From IMG/VR virus record IMGVR_UViG_3300025413_000053, positions 1 to 42,771 of that record: a stretch of DNA of 42,771 nt. One strand, given 5' to 3'. The notes under the pieces were generated by a model. That model did no database searches, was not told the origin of the DNA, and worked only from the letters and a program-made list of their open reading frames with translations. Shown here piece by piece: positions 31,701 through 38,857 of this stretch. Made by a program: the position numbers and the translations under genes. This DNA is from a virus. How positions within the stretch are numbered: the stretch's first letter is position 1; each line of letters opens with the position of its first letter.

Positions 31701-32372
31701 TTGCTTCTTAACATTTTTACCTGCATCAGTAACAAATTTAAACGCTCCTTCAATTTTCTTTGAAGCTTCCTCTTTGATAGATTCAAACGAAATAGGCTTT
31801 TGTGTCGTAGTACCAACTGGCATCAACTTCTTGAAAGCTTCTTTAATTCTATCAGCAATGTTAGAACCTTCCTTCTTAGATTTAAACAAAGCTTGAATAG
31901 CTTCTAATTTCTTTTCAATCTTGTTAGGAAGATCTCCAAAAAACGTTTTAAGCAAACCAGGTGTTGCTGTTAAACCTTTAAATTGGTTAGCAAAACTAGG
32001 AGAAACAGTCTTAAAGAAGTTCTCGAAAGTAAATGCTTCAGCAAAATTAAAGCTAGGCTTTTTATCTTTTGAAGCTTCAGCTATTTCTACAAGTCTATTT
32101 ACACCTTCAGCAATTTTAGGAATGTTTGTAAGATAACTCTTTAACGACTCAGTTGGTTGCTGACGTGGCTGTTCAGAAGCTACTTTAGTAGTATCAGCTT
32201 TTTCTTCCGTCTTTTGTGGAATAGGAGCAGCAGACACCTTAGCGAGGAGTTTATCACTAAGGTTTTTAGATAACAATACAGCAAGACGCTGTACGAAATC
32301 GTCAGCTTTTATATTGAACTGATCAACTATTCTTTCTACTACTGAATCGATAATTTCGGAATTGGCCTCCAC
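28770..32372 (-). CDS. Tape-measure protein (gp29-like role)
   Basis: 1200 aa with a GTG start at 32372. The protein is Lys/Phe/Leu-rich with long helices, internal repeats (ENPFKNFKLP, ENPFKGLDKLV and FENPFKNFNPA at ~240-390; ESPLKGL..LF.SKLSMMTGIF twice at ~490-550), hydrophobic segments at ~690-850, and a low-complexity Ala/Glu/Pro C-terminal linker (~1000-1130). This is the pattern of tape measures, whose length sets tail length and whose hydrophobic part enters the host membrane. Its place between the gp26-like and gp48-like genes agrees. Confidence 0.75.
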   Translation of the reverse strand: MEANSEIIDSVVERIVDQFNIKADDFVQRLAVLLSKNLSDKLLAKVSAAPIPQKTEEKADTTKVASEQPRQQPTESLKSYLTNIPKIAEGVNRLVEIAEASKDKKPSFNFAEAFTFENFFKTVSPSFANQFKGLTATPGLLKTFFGDLPNKIEKKLEAIQALFKSKKEGSNIADRIKEAFKKLMPVGTTTQKPISFESIKEEASKKIEGAFKFVTDAGKNVKKQLAKEIGEALIPFRLLKEEILKRIPKLENPFKNFKLPTITNPFANIKKEDILNRFKFENPFKGLDKLVYNKVLSVFTSVQTFNATLQADIKKKFDTVFSAVGIIAGDIKKSFDKGVVSAFEMFNNAQRGLAAGIGKVLSPFTTLYRTLEKQKLTTFENPFKNFNPAKTFDDIKKQIVSKFASSVQSLTSIGRSIKQGFKDTIANAFSPVGAWIQSLRNQKPLEGLKGMFEEKLNSIKNYFNKLKQPKEDKKQEVKAEVKESPLKGLRELFNSKLSMMTGIFQRFQRKSEEKKDTAKPEAKESPLKGLKEMFDSKLSMMTGIFNRFKRKAEDTDTKKDKEPKEKKSFGEMLKGPFEFLAKKLEEANKRNAESEPEREKKEERDKEAQIAAKPTSFIETKNDKSQLVKFDGFTQHGFEEIQKHLPEILKKSLADALKGSGDKSDEGMVGPGLTSLFKFLKGPALRSALKTGLRFLQSFAGIAALLYGLETDGPFKGAAKIISKVLLTGESWFGKVVEKYGVKIVDGLIGIPRKLIKSFGKIIGGIFGKQAGKETLKVGAKLLRGTFGRVVGGLLKSLEGVPFVGSLISIGFAVSRFMQGDIVGGGLEIISAIVSALPIPGASFISYAIDGLNAFLDYKAGGTPSGGGKSKGGMILGWVKDLGKWLSKKFTDNVRKMPIIGPLFKAFDEFKAGRWMKGLKQLMYVNPLFDIIGEILGDTESTGLVKQGKQNAFKLGDMFKHLTDSIFSKVKEWWKSLNSGIKYVFSKILPKDLTTTLDSENTKQDDANSTVTPKAEAKAAAPTGALTTAKLNDAAKPETAPEDAAKDENATPSTVEGDNAQSPSVEQTAQPEVESDESTPVASVAPAESEAPAVTPQAVGTSDESIKYLDKIAQNSDTQTTNINNLVTGFNRLAKALEVLGVSAAGNKGDTTVINNQSNGGLSITSSDAANMGDSSIRDFRSFMANSYLAPATMNTGLLR

Positions 32373-32392
32373 GCCAATTACTTAATATGAAA

Positions 32393-33175
32393 TTAACGTA
32401 GAGAGAACAAAGAGCCGTCAATAGGAAGAGATAAACCTTCTTCAATAACAAGGTTATCTTCAATTAACTTCTTATACTGTTCAATGTATTGAATAACACT
32501 ACTAATAAGATAAGCTGGAAGAGTTTCAATAGTCTTTAGACGAGACTTAAATGTTACTGTAGAGAGATCTAGAGATCTGTCTCCAACAACGACATTATTA
32601 ACAGACTTTGCAATCTCGTTAATAAAGGTCTCTCCAAGAAGCTTTCGAAGCTGTTCTGGTGTCTGTACATCCAGTTCAGCATTCTTATAGATTTCATCAT
32701 TAAGTTGAGACTCTACAGCAATAGTAGGAACTCCATAAGTGATAGAGATAGTATTGTATGAAAGACTTCCGTTAGCAAAAGCTTGTGAGTTAGTTCCTAA
32801 TGTACTAACAAGTTTAGTAATAACATCTTGAATGTTAACAGTTACTGTAGTCTTATCTTCTTTAGTAAGAACAATAGTAGGAGAGATAGAAGCTACTCGT
32901 GTTCCAAGAACAAACAGTAAACGATCAATAACACTGAACTCATATCCAAAAGACTCTCCAGCATAAGACTCTTTCATAATACGAGCAACAGTACTATTAA
33001 AAATTGATTGAGTGAGAGGAGAATCAACAACCGATTTGATCAGATCTTTAAGATTATTAGTTGTAAGCTGACGAAACTTGTATGCCTTTCCATCAGAAAG
33101 AGTAATGTCAGAAGTTTCTGTAACAGAAACGGAGTTTAATAAATCGTAAAATTCTTTGTTTGGAGATTCGCTCAT
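32393..33175 (-). CDS. Baseplate hub-associated protein (gp26-like position)
   Basis: 260 aa from ATG 33175; a TTG at 33193 would add 6 residues but lies within the promoter box. The KFRQLTTNNLKDLIKSVV segment and helical C-terminus (YLISSVIQYIEQYKKLIED) resemble hub-assembly proteins, and the location between the tape measure and a second hub-like gene suggests gp26 or gp51. The late-type box AGTAAATA (33181-33188) lies 5 nt before the ATG. Assignment is by position more than by sequence. Confidence 0.4.
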   Translation of the reverse strand: MSESPNKEFYDLLNSVSVTETSDITLSDGKAYKFRQLTTNNLKDLIKSVVDSPLTQSIFNSTVARIMKESYAGESFGYEFSVIDRLLFVLGTRVASISPTIVLTKEDKTTVTVNIQDVITKLVSTLGTNSQAFANGSLSYNTISITYGVPTIAVESQLNDEIYKNAELDVQTPEQLRKLLGETFINEIAKSVNNVVVGDRSLDLSTVTFKSRLKTIETLPAYLISSVIQYIEQYKKLIEDNLVIEEGLSLPIDGSLFSLR

Positions 33176-33180
33176 AACTC

Positions 33181-33188
33181 TATTTACT
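33181..33188 (-). promoter_or_regulatory. Late-type box AGTAAATA
   Basis: On the minus strand AGTAAATA ends 5 nt before the ATG at 33175; no Shine-Dalgarno is seen. Confidence 0.45.
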
Positions 33189-33209
33189 CTCAAATTTTAT
33201 ATTTCTCAA

Positions 33210-34094
33210 CTAAAAATCATTAATTGCTTCTTCTCTTCCACCAATTACTTGTGAGTTGTTAGGTGTTTCATCACTTTGTCTCTGTTGAGCTTGAATTGCT
33301 TCTAGCTTTCTTACAAAGTACATATACTCACCAGGCGTACAACTTTCAATGTATGAGTTTTGCAAATGTCCTAAATATGCTAAATAGAACAAGTTATCAT
33401 AAAATACATCTAATGGTTCGTTGAATACTAACTTTGTAAACCAAAGAACTGATTCAGCTGAAGGTACGAAAGTAAAATTCTGTTCAACTATTCCGTATCT
33501 GTCAAGAAAGCTAAAGTTTTGTAATTCTTTTACAACACATTCAAAATGCTTTACTATATCAAGAGCAATCTTTGCTGGCAGTTTATCAACAAATAATTTA
33601 GCATCTGTATTGGTTTTAATTGATATTAGTTTATCTCCTATAGTTACTCCACCAACAAAATACAAATAATCTTCATCTGTCTTTTCTATAAGACGTTGAG
33701 TAGTTGGAGGTTCAAGATGTATATCAAAGTTTTCGTTTTCGATAGTTTTACTAATAATGCTCTTATCAATTACGTTTAGATCCTCTATGATCCAATCAAT
33801 ACGAAGTTCTAAAGATGTTTTAGCTTCTTCTTTTGTAAGATTAATCTTTGTTCTATCTCCAAAAGTATTAATCCTTAGTTGCAATATACAAGAAAGAAGT
33901 TCAACTACCGATAGTTCTTGAAAGAAAGAAATTGGCTCTCCAGTTAAACTAACAAGAATATCGTAGATAGTATCAAGAAAGCCTGGCAAATCTACTTCAT
34001 CACCATATGTAGACTTTAGTAAATCTTTATAAAGACTTACATTTAACTCTTTACATAAAACGACTTTATCGTTTGTTTTGAGCTTGAAGCGCAT
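33210..34094 (-). CDS. Baseplate hub assembly protein (gp26/gp51-like position)
   Basis: 294 aa. Helical, with VSLYKDLLKSTYGDEVDLPGF near the N-terminus, ELLSCILQLRINTFGD at ~65-80, and a C-terminal helix pair (YLAYLGHLQNSYI, TPGEYMYFVRKLEAI). No catalytic motif. It sits 1 nt after the gp54-like gene and before the other hub-associated gene, so it is placed in hub assembly. The family assignment is weak. Confidence 0.4.
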   Translation of the reverse strand: MRFKLKTNDKVVLCKELNVSLYKDLLKSTYGDEVDLPGFLDTIYDILVSLTGEPISFFQELSVVELLSCILQLRINTFGDRTKINLTKEEAKTSLELRIDWIIEDLNVIDKSIISKTIENENFDIHLEPPTTQRLIEKTDEDYLYFVGGVTIGDKLISIKTNTDAKLFVDKLPAKIALDIVKHFECVVKELQNFSFLDRYGIVEQNFTFVPSAESVLWFTKLVFNEPLDVFYDNLFYLAYLGHLQNSYIESCTPGEYMYFVRKLEAIQAQQRQSDETPNNSQVIGGREEAINDF

Positions 34095-34095
34095 G

Positions 34096-34788
34096 CTAAC
34101 TTACAAAAGGATTGCTAGACTTGGTGTCTACACTATAATAGTTATAGATAAAACTAGCTTGTCTCATTGGTGTTGTTGTCATTGGTGCGTAATTTAATTC
34201 TTCATTTGATACTGATATGCAACAAACATCATAAAATGTCATTGTCATAACTACTCCTGGAACAGCATCTGGATTGTCTTGGCTAGAATCGTATGGTGCT
34301 AACTTATAACAGTATGCATCGGTTCTGTATGAGTCTTTACCACCAGCCCATAAGCCAAATGTTCCAGTTGCAATGACCCATGGTCTTAAAAAATTATCAG
34401 CAAAAGATACGTTTGTATCAAGGAACGACATTTGCATTTCTGGTAATTGATTTCTACCCTGTCCTACATACGAACGTTGAAAAGCATTAGACATTATATT
34501 TCCTTCTGCATTAACTACAATAGACTCTCCTGGAATAGTAACAGCTTGAGCAAATATACATCCTTTATTACTTTGATAGTCATCTCCAAGAACAGCATCA
34601 GCAGCAGACTTAATCTGCCATTCTTTTCCTTCGTACTTTAAGGCTTTTTCAATAGATGGAAGAACTCTACCAGCCAAGTTATCAAAAGCAACTACCCATT
34701 GAGCTCCTCTCCAAACCGACCCAACAGGAGTCGATAGGATGTTATATAAGAAGTGAGGTATTCTCTCTTCGTAAATGTCAGATGCCAT
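34096..34788 (-). CDS. Tail-tube-fold protein, gp54-like (or tail tube)
   Basis: 230 aa. The order of strands fits the gp54/gp19 tube fold: QAVTIPGESIVVNAEG, PEMQMSFLDTNVSFADNFLRPWVI, GVVMTMTFYDVCCISVSNEELNYAP, SFIYNYYSVD. The last two match T4 gp54 (CIPISVSAPELSYD, FDVTFAYRVM). gp54 starts tail-tube polymerisation on the baseplate. The gp19 tube subunit has the same fold, so this cannot be excluded. It is coupled by TAATG to the gene upstream. Confidence 0.55.
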   Translation of the reverse strand: MASDIYEERIPHFLYNILSTPVGSVWRGAQWVVAFDNLAGRVLPSIEKALKYEGKEWQIKSAADAVLGDDYQSNKGCIFAQAVTIPGESIVVNAEGNIMSNAFQRSYVGQGRNQLPEMQMSFLDTNVSFADNFLRPWVIATGTFGLWAGGKDSYRTDAYCYKLAPYDSSQDNPDAVPGVVMTMTFYDVCCISVSNEELNYAPMTTTPMRQASFIYNYYSVDTKSSNPFVS

Positions 34789-35294
34789 TATTGTGTACCA
34801 GGCAGGGCGCTAGCTCCGCCTTGATCTCCCGGTTGTTCACTAGCAGGATTTTCTGGCGGTGTTGTCTGTACAGCCGCTTCAGGCGATGCAGCCTTAACCT
34901 GTAGAGTTTGAATATACTTTATAGCTTCATCAACTGGATCGGTGTACATCGAATCACTATATGTAACTGGAGCTCCTTCACCTTGTACAATTCCAATAGT
35001 TACAGGAGAATCATTTTCAGGATCAGAAGAATTATCTCCACCAGTAACTGTAATTTTAACGTTGTCTAGTCCACCAGTAATATAAAACTGTTTATTAGCT
35101 AATGCTTTTTTAGCAAATTCTGATACTTCTTTGTCTGTATTGAGATCTAAAAGATTAGCATTTTTAAGTTCTTGAACAAGTGCTCTGATGCTATCATATA
35201 ACTTTGAACCAGTGTAATCAACATCACTAATGTCAAGTGTCTCTCTCAAGGACCAGGAAATACTTTCATACAGACTATCAAACTTTTTGCTCAT
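34788..35294 (-). CDS. Unknown tail-cluster protein with Pro/Glu-rich tail
   Basis: 168 aa from ATG 35294, preferred over an upstream frame at 35330 because a late-type box (35300-35307) ends 5 nt before this ATG. The N-terminal 100 residues are helical (SLYESISWSLRETLDI, YDSIRALVQELKNANLLDL) with a beta section (ITGGLDNVKITVTGG), and the last 40 residues are Pro/Ala/Gln-rich and disordered. No family recognised. Probably a virion or assembly protein. Confidence 0.55.
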   Translation of the reverse strand: MSKKFDSLYESISWSLRETLDISDVDYTGSKLYDSIRALVQELKNANLLDLNTDKEVSEFAKKALANKQFYITGGLDNVKITVTGGDNSSDPENDSPVTIGIVQGEGAPVTYSDSMYTDPVDEAIKYIQTLQVKAASPEAAVQTTPPENPASEQPGDQGGASALPGTQ

Positions 35295-35299
35295 ACACT

Positions 35300-35307
35300 T
35301 ATTTATT
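35300..35307 (-). promoter_or_regulatory. Late-type box AATAAATA
   Basis: On the minus strand AATAAATA ends 5 nt before the ATG at 35294. Confidence 0.6.
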
Positions 35308-35341
35308 GCAACAGCACTAGAAAACCACACAAACTTTTTTT

Positions 35342-35364
35342 GTTGAGCTGTTTAATAGCTCAAC
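35342..35364. repeat. Hairpin between tail-cluster genes
   Basis: GTTGAGCT and AGCTCAAC form a perfect 8-bp stem around a 7-nt loop. The T-run lies on the side that does not suit the transcribed (minus) strand, so simple termination is not supported. Confidence 0.45.
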
Positions 35365-35366
35365 GA

Positions 35367-36209
35367 TTATTCGTTATGATAAATACAATAACAACCCTTA
35401 ACCGCTGTAAAGAGCTTTTCGATTGCTTGTTTTAGTTGCAGTTCTACTTTTGAAGCTTCTTCTTTAGTAGGAAGAGGGTTGAAAGTAATCTTCCCCGTTA
35501 TCATATATTGAGCAATTATTTCGTGTACAAACTCTTCAAACCCATTAACTGTTAAATCTCGTGCGGACTTGAAAGTGCCAACCTTTTGGTAGATAGGAGC
35601 TCTATTTAGTTTGACAAATTCCCCATGTGTTAACTTTGTTATATCAACACCATTGAATGTATCCCAATTCTTATCAACACTACTTAAATAATTTTTAATT
35701 ATATTCTCAATGTTTTTCATTAATTTATCACAAAAATTATATTTACCCTCTCCAGTAATTTTATTTTGAAAAGGGTAAAGAGAAGAACTAAAACAATGAG
35801 CAATTCTATGAGCCAACATCCACGGAGTTAATATATGTTGGGCCTTACTTCCTTCATTAGACATAAAAACAGTAATACTATTTTTGTCCTTATCAACAAG
35901 CTTTTTTACTTCGTCCCGATCTTTGTTAGTAATTTCATAATCTTGGAGAAAGATATTAAACTCGAAAGGAATTTTCGTGAAAATGTTTTTCTTTAAATAA
36001 TCTGCATATTTGTCAAATTTTGTGGTAAACATTTCTCTCTCGCCTCTACTGAGAGAATCTTCTTCCTCTTCGTTGTCGTCTTTTGTATAAACATACTTGT
36101 TTGGTGTTTTGCCTAATAAGGAAGAAGTTCTTTGGACGTTACTGATGGCCATTTCCTCAACTTTTTGGTAGGCCTCAAAAAGCAACTTTAAATCTTTATC
36201 TATTTTCAT
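35367..36209 (-). CDS. Unknown protein with HRIAH motif
   Basis: 280 aa from ATG 36209. The first half is charged; the central LTPWMLAHRIAHCFSS and later NGFEEFVHEIIAQYMITGKI hold paired His/Glu residues. The first resembles a degenerate HExxH-like helix (HRIAH), and the second could give a third ligand, so a metal-binding or pseudo-metallopeptidase fold is possible but unproven. It is the first gene of the minus-strand tail cluster with a late-type box (36217-36224) before its ATG. Confidence 0.5.
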   Translation of the reverse strand: MKIDKDLKLLFEAYQKVEEMAISNVQRTSSLLGKTPNKYVYTKDDNEEEEDSLSRGEREMFTTKFDKYADYLKKNIFTKIPFEFNIFLQDYEITNKDRDEVKKLVDKDKNSITVFMSNEGSKAQHILTPWMLAHRIAHCFSSSLYPFQNKITGEGKYNFCDKLMKNIENIIKNYLSSVDKNWDTFNGVDITKLTHGEFVKLNRAPIYQKVGTFKSARDLTVNGFEEFVHEIIAQYMITGKITFNPLPTKEEASKVELQLKQAIEKLFTAVKGCYCIYHNE

Positions 36210-36216
36210 CAAAAGT

Positions 36217-36224
36217 TATTTATT
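36217..36224 (-). promoter_or_regulatory. Late-type box AATAAATA at head of tail cluster
   Basis: On the minus strand AATAAATA ends 7 nt before the ATG at 36209. Confidence 0.5.
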
Positions 36225-36263
36225 TAAAAATTTATTTTTTCTCTACACTCAAAACTCGTTGTC

Positions 36264-36292
36264 TTGTCCAATGTCTTTGTCGAAGATATAGG
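36264..36292 (+). promoter_or_regulatory. TTGTCC-N17-TATAGG promoter (twin 1)
   Basis: TTGTCC (36264-36269), a 17-bp spacer and TATAGG (36287-36292). The stretch TCGAAGATATAGG is repeated before the RadA-like gene at the same spacing. The ATG at 36297 is only 4 nt after the -10, so the transcript would be leaderless or start just inside the gene. Confidence 0.5.
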
Positions 36293-36296
36293 TCCA

Positions 36297-36851
36297 ATGA
36301 AAAGAACACCATCTATCACATATCTAAAAAAGAATCTCAACTCAAACTTTATTAAAGAAGGACCTTTTTTCACTCTAAAAGTGAAGTCTTCTTCTAATGA
36401 TTTTGACAAGCTCTATATTGGAATGCATGAACCATACTCTGATGGTTGTGAAGATTGTCAGTATCTCGTCCATTTTGGAACAGAACAAAACATTCTAAAG
36501 GATCAGTATGGAATTGATGATATTAAAGATGTCGTAGCAATTGGAAATAGTATTGCTACTAAATCAGATTTAACTTTTAGCGATCTCGAGAAAGAAGTTG
36601 AAGCAATCAACAAAGCTCGATCACTCAAGACAAAGAAAAAGCTTCTCTCCAAAGAGAATAATGTGAAGCATACTATGTCGAATTATATCGATCAATATGT
36701 AGCACTTATTGATGGAGAGCGTTACTATGTAACAACTAACAAATACAATGGTAAATATACCAAATTCAGTGTTAAATATTTCAATAGTTACGAAGATGTT
36801 ACAGACAAAGTCGTCTTGAAGAAGATCAAAGATCTGATTGAATCTCGTTGA
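36297..36851 (+). CDS. Unknown early-region protein
   Basis: 184 aa from ATG 36297; an in-frame TTG at 36264 lies in the promoter and is rejected. A beta-rich N-terminal half (FFTLKVKSSSNDFDKLYIGM, CEDCQYLVHFG) is followed by a Lys-rich helix (INKARSLKTKKKLLSKE) and a C-terminal beta section (YVALIDGERYYVTTNKYNG). No family recognised. Its 3' end contains the CTGTCC of the next promoter. Confidence 0.55.
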   Translation: MKRTPSITYLKKNLNSNFIKEGPFFTLKVKSSSNDFDKLYIGMHEPYSDGCEDCQYLVHFGTEQNILKDQYGIDDIKDVVAIGNSIATKSDLTFSDLEKEVEAINKARSLKTKKKLLSKENNVKHTMSNYIDQYVALIDGERYYVTTNKYNGKYTKFSVKYFNSYEDVTDKVVLKKIKDLIESR

Positions 36852-36852
36852 G

Positions 36853-36881
36853 CTGTCCGTCAGTTCGATCGAAGATATAGG
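36853..36881 (+). promoter_or_regulatory. CTGTCC-N17-TATAGG promoter (twin 2)
   Basis: CTGTCC (36853-36858), a 17-bp spacer and TATAGG (36876-36881), 16 nt before the RadA-like ATG at 36898. Spacer end and -10 (TCGAAGATATAGG) match twin 1. Confidence 0.55.
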
Positions 36882-36897
36882 AACAATCAAACAACAC

Positions 36898-37797
36898 ATG
36901 AACGTACTGACCAACACCAATAATACCAACTTCACGCGAGCCTCTGACGTCAAGATTCCTGACGTCTATAACCGGAGGTTCAAGACTGGCAAAGACGATC
37001 TCGACTCCGTATTCGGTGGTCTTGGCTTTCTTCCTGGCATGGCCTTCACATTGGCTGCTGCTCCTGGTACTGGCAAGACTTCGATGCTCATTCAGATCCT
37101 TGAGCTCCTTGAGCGGACTGGTAAGAAGACTGCTTATATTTCTGGAGAAGAGGGCATTGAGCAGCTTGCATTTACTGCAAAGCGGCTTGGTGTGACTCAG
37201 GTTCCTCTTGCGAACATCACTGATATTGATACGATCTGTGACGAGATCAAGAAGAATAAGTTCGACTTTGTCGTCCTTGACAGCTTGCCTGCTCTGACGA
37301 CCAAGAAAGCTCTGAACAAGAAGCAGGTCGAAGAGTATGTCGCAACCAAGATCATCCAGACTGCCAAGGAGCAGGAGGTTGTGATTGGCACGATCTTGCA
37401 CTTCACGAAGACTGGAACCTACAAAGGCTCGACTCTTCTGCCTCACAGCGTTGATGCAAACCTTATCATGACTCGGAACAAGGAGGATGATGGTCTGCGT
37501 GACGTTGATGTGACGAAGAACCGGTTTGGTTCGACTGGCTTTGTGAGCTTTCCGATCACGGAGACTGGCTTCGACTTCCAAGCTGTCGAGACTGAGCGAC
37601 CAGGATCAAAGTCCAATAGTCCTTCCAAGAAGGACTTGGTCTTAGAAGCACTTGGTCAGCCTAAGACGATCCAGACTCTAGTCAACGACACTTCAATCAG
37701 CTCAGGCTACATGGGAGTGTTGCTCAGGGAGCTGACTCAGGAAGGTAAGATCAAGAAGAATGGCAAGGGAGTAGCAGCGATCTACTCTAAGAAATAG
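36898..37797 (+). CDS. RadA/Sms-like recombination ATPase
   Basis: 299 aa from ATG 36898. Walker A AAPGTGKTS (54-62), ISGEEGIEQ (81-89), Walker B FVVLDS (124-129) and the RadA signature KNRFG (207-211) are present. The N-terminal zinc finger and C-terminal Lon-like domain of bacterial RadA are absent; instead the last ~55 residues look like a winged helix (KKDLVLEALG...MGVLLRELTQEGKIKKNGKG). It probably promotes strand exchange or branch migration, a Sak4-like role. Base composition is about 50-55% GC in sampled lines against ~35% in the upstream gene, suggesting recent acquisition. Confidence 0.8.
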   Translation: MNVLTNTNNTNFTRASDVKIPDVYNRRFKTGKDDLDSVFGGLGFLPGMAFTLAAAPGTGKTSMLIQILELLERTGKKTAYISGEEGIEQLAFTAKRLGVTQVPLANITDIDTICDEIKKNKFDFVVLDSLPALTTKKALNKKQVEEYVATKIIQTAKEQEVVIGTILHFTKTGTYKGSTLLPHSVDANLIMTRNKEDDGLRDVDVTKNRFGSTGFVSFPITETGFDFQAVETERPGSKSNSPSKKDLVLEALGQPKTIQTLVNDTSISSGYMGVLLRELTQEGKIKKNGKGVAAIYSKK

Positions 37798-37808
37798 ATC
37801 GTATTTTC

Positions 37809-37816
37809 AATAAGTA
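37809..37816 (+). promoter_or_regulatory. Late-type box AATAAGTA
   Basis: AATAAGTA ends 6 nt before the ATG at 37823. Confidence 0.45.
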
Positions 37817-37822
37817 TTCACG

Positions 37823-38119
37823 ATGAAAACATTAAATCTCGTGAATACTTTTGAAATTCTTGCTACAGCTTCTGCAGTAGTACTCGAAGGAAGACTCATC
37901 ATTCCTTCACTTGTTGATCTTGAATATGAACCTGACAATGAGTTCTTAAAGCTTCAGTGGCATGAAGATGGTTTAGACTTTGAAGTTGCCTTTACAGAAG
38001 GCGACAATCAAGAAGTCACAGTTGAAGGTCCTGTACTGACTCTTACAAACAACGAAGGTGAAGAAGAGCAGATTGAACTTCTTACTGAAATTGATGTTGA
38101 AAGTCAATTGAATTACTAG
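37823..38119 (+). CDS. Small acidic protein, unknown function
   Basis: 98 aa, strongly acidic, beta-prone (GLDFEVAFTEGDNQEVTVEGPVLTL). Acidic small phage proteins sometimes mimic DNA, but no specific motif supports this. No family recognised. Its box-to-ATG spacing fits the late group. Confidence 0.55.
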   Translation: MKTLNLVNTFEILATASAVVLEGRLIIPSLVDLEYEPDNEFLKLQWHEDGLDFEVAFTEGDNQEVTVEGPVLTLTNNEGEEEQIELLTEIDVESQLNY

Positions 38120-38145
38120 TTGACAAATTGTTTGATTCGCGGAAG

Positions 38146-38703
38146 ATGTCTTTCATGAGAAATGCACCTTTCAATGTAAACGATAGATCTGTAGTATCTT
38201 TTGAACTCAAGTGGCCAGTTCGTAGACTGATTAGTCTTATTAAGCACAGCAAGTGGGGTAGTGCTATTGAGGATGTTCCTGGCCTCAAGAGACCAAGAAG
38301 TATTAAGTTTGGAGACTATTCAATACAAGTTCTCAAGCCTATTAGGAACGTAAAGAAAGTAAATACAAAGACTCTGATGCAACACTACCTGGATGGTCTT
38401 GAAGCTCTCAAGGACATCGAAGAAGGAAAGACAAAGATTAGTTTTGATCGTTCTTATAGCTTAAACGATGAGCAATATAATGGATGTCCGACTTTTGGAG
38501 AACTTTTCACAAAGATGTGTCAGTATGGAGAGATGTATCAAGATGTTGAACATACCGAAGACATGAGAAAGATTATAAGTGTTCTTGGAAAACTAGAAAG
38601 CTGTACGCAGACGCCAAATGTTCTAAAGCTGAAAGCAAGCCTCAAGCAAATTCTCGAAGACGAATACAATAAACAAAGTAGACCTGTCCAAGAGTTGAAG
38701 TGA
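38146..38703 (+). CDS. Unknown basic early-region protein
   Basis: 185 aa from ATG 38146; an upstream TTG at 38128 is possible. The N-terminus is basic (MRNAPFNVNDRSVVSFEL, VRRLISLIKHSKWG), and the C-terminal half is helical (FGELFTKMCQYGEMYQD, LKLKASLKQILEDEYNK). TTGACA at 38119-38124 could be a -35 but no -10 is clear. No family recognised. Confidence 0.55.
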   Translation: MSFMRNAPFNVNDRSVVSFELKWPVRRLISLIKHSKWGSAIEDVPGLKRPRSIKFGDYSIQVLKPIRNVKKVNTKTLMQHYLDGLEALKDIEEGKTKISFDRSYSLNDEQYNGCPTFGELFTKMCQYGEMYQDVEHTEDMRKIISVLGKLESCTQTPNVLKLKASLKQILEDEYNKQSRPVQELK

Positions 38704-38716
38704 TGGTATATGCACA

Positions 38717-38854
38717 ATGAAATGCATTCACTGCAATAAAAAAGTTTGGAGCCAGCAACAATATGGCACTGAAGACAAACCAGTCTGCTCCAAGTGCTAT
38801 GGAGATAACTTTAGAAAAGAACTAGAAGAAAAGCGCAAGCTACTCAAGAAATAA
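38717..38854 (+). CDS. Zinc-ribbon mini-protein
   Basis: 45 aa. Two CxxC knuckles (CIHC and CSKC) about 18 residues apart form a compact zinc ribbon, followed by a Lys/Glu helix (FRKELEEKRKLLKK). Small zinc proteins of this type in phages often bind nucleic acid or host polymerase; here the role is unknown. It ends 3 nt before the next ATG. Confidence 0.6.
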   Translation: MKCIHCNKKVWSQQQYGTEDKPVCSKCYGDNFRKELEEKRKLLKK

Positions 38855-38857
38855 TCT

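Noticed and set aside
35335-35366. Intrinsic terminator at the GTTGAGCT/AGCTCAAC hairpin
   Set aside because: The T-run is on the wrong side for the minus-strand genes, and no plus-strand gene ends there.
36264-36296. TTG start extending the 184-aa gene to 195 aa
   Set aside because: The segment matches the promoter repeated before the RadA-like gene, so it is better read as regulatory DNA.
38695-38716. TTGAAG as a sixth copy of the repeated early promoter before the zinc-ribbon gene
   Set aside because: The TATATG-like box lies only 6 bp from it, so spacing is wrong, and the TCCTAAAG core is missing.
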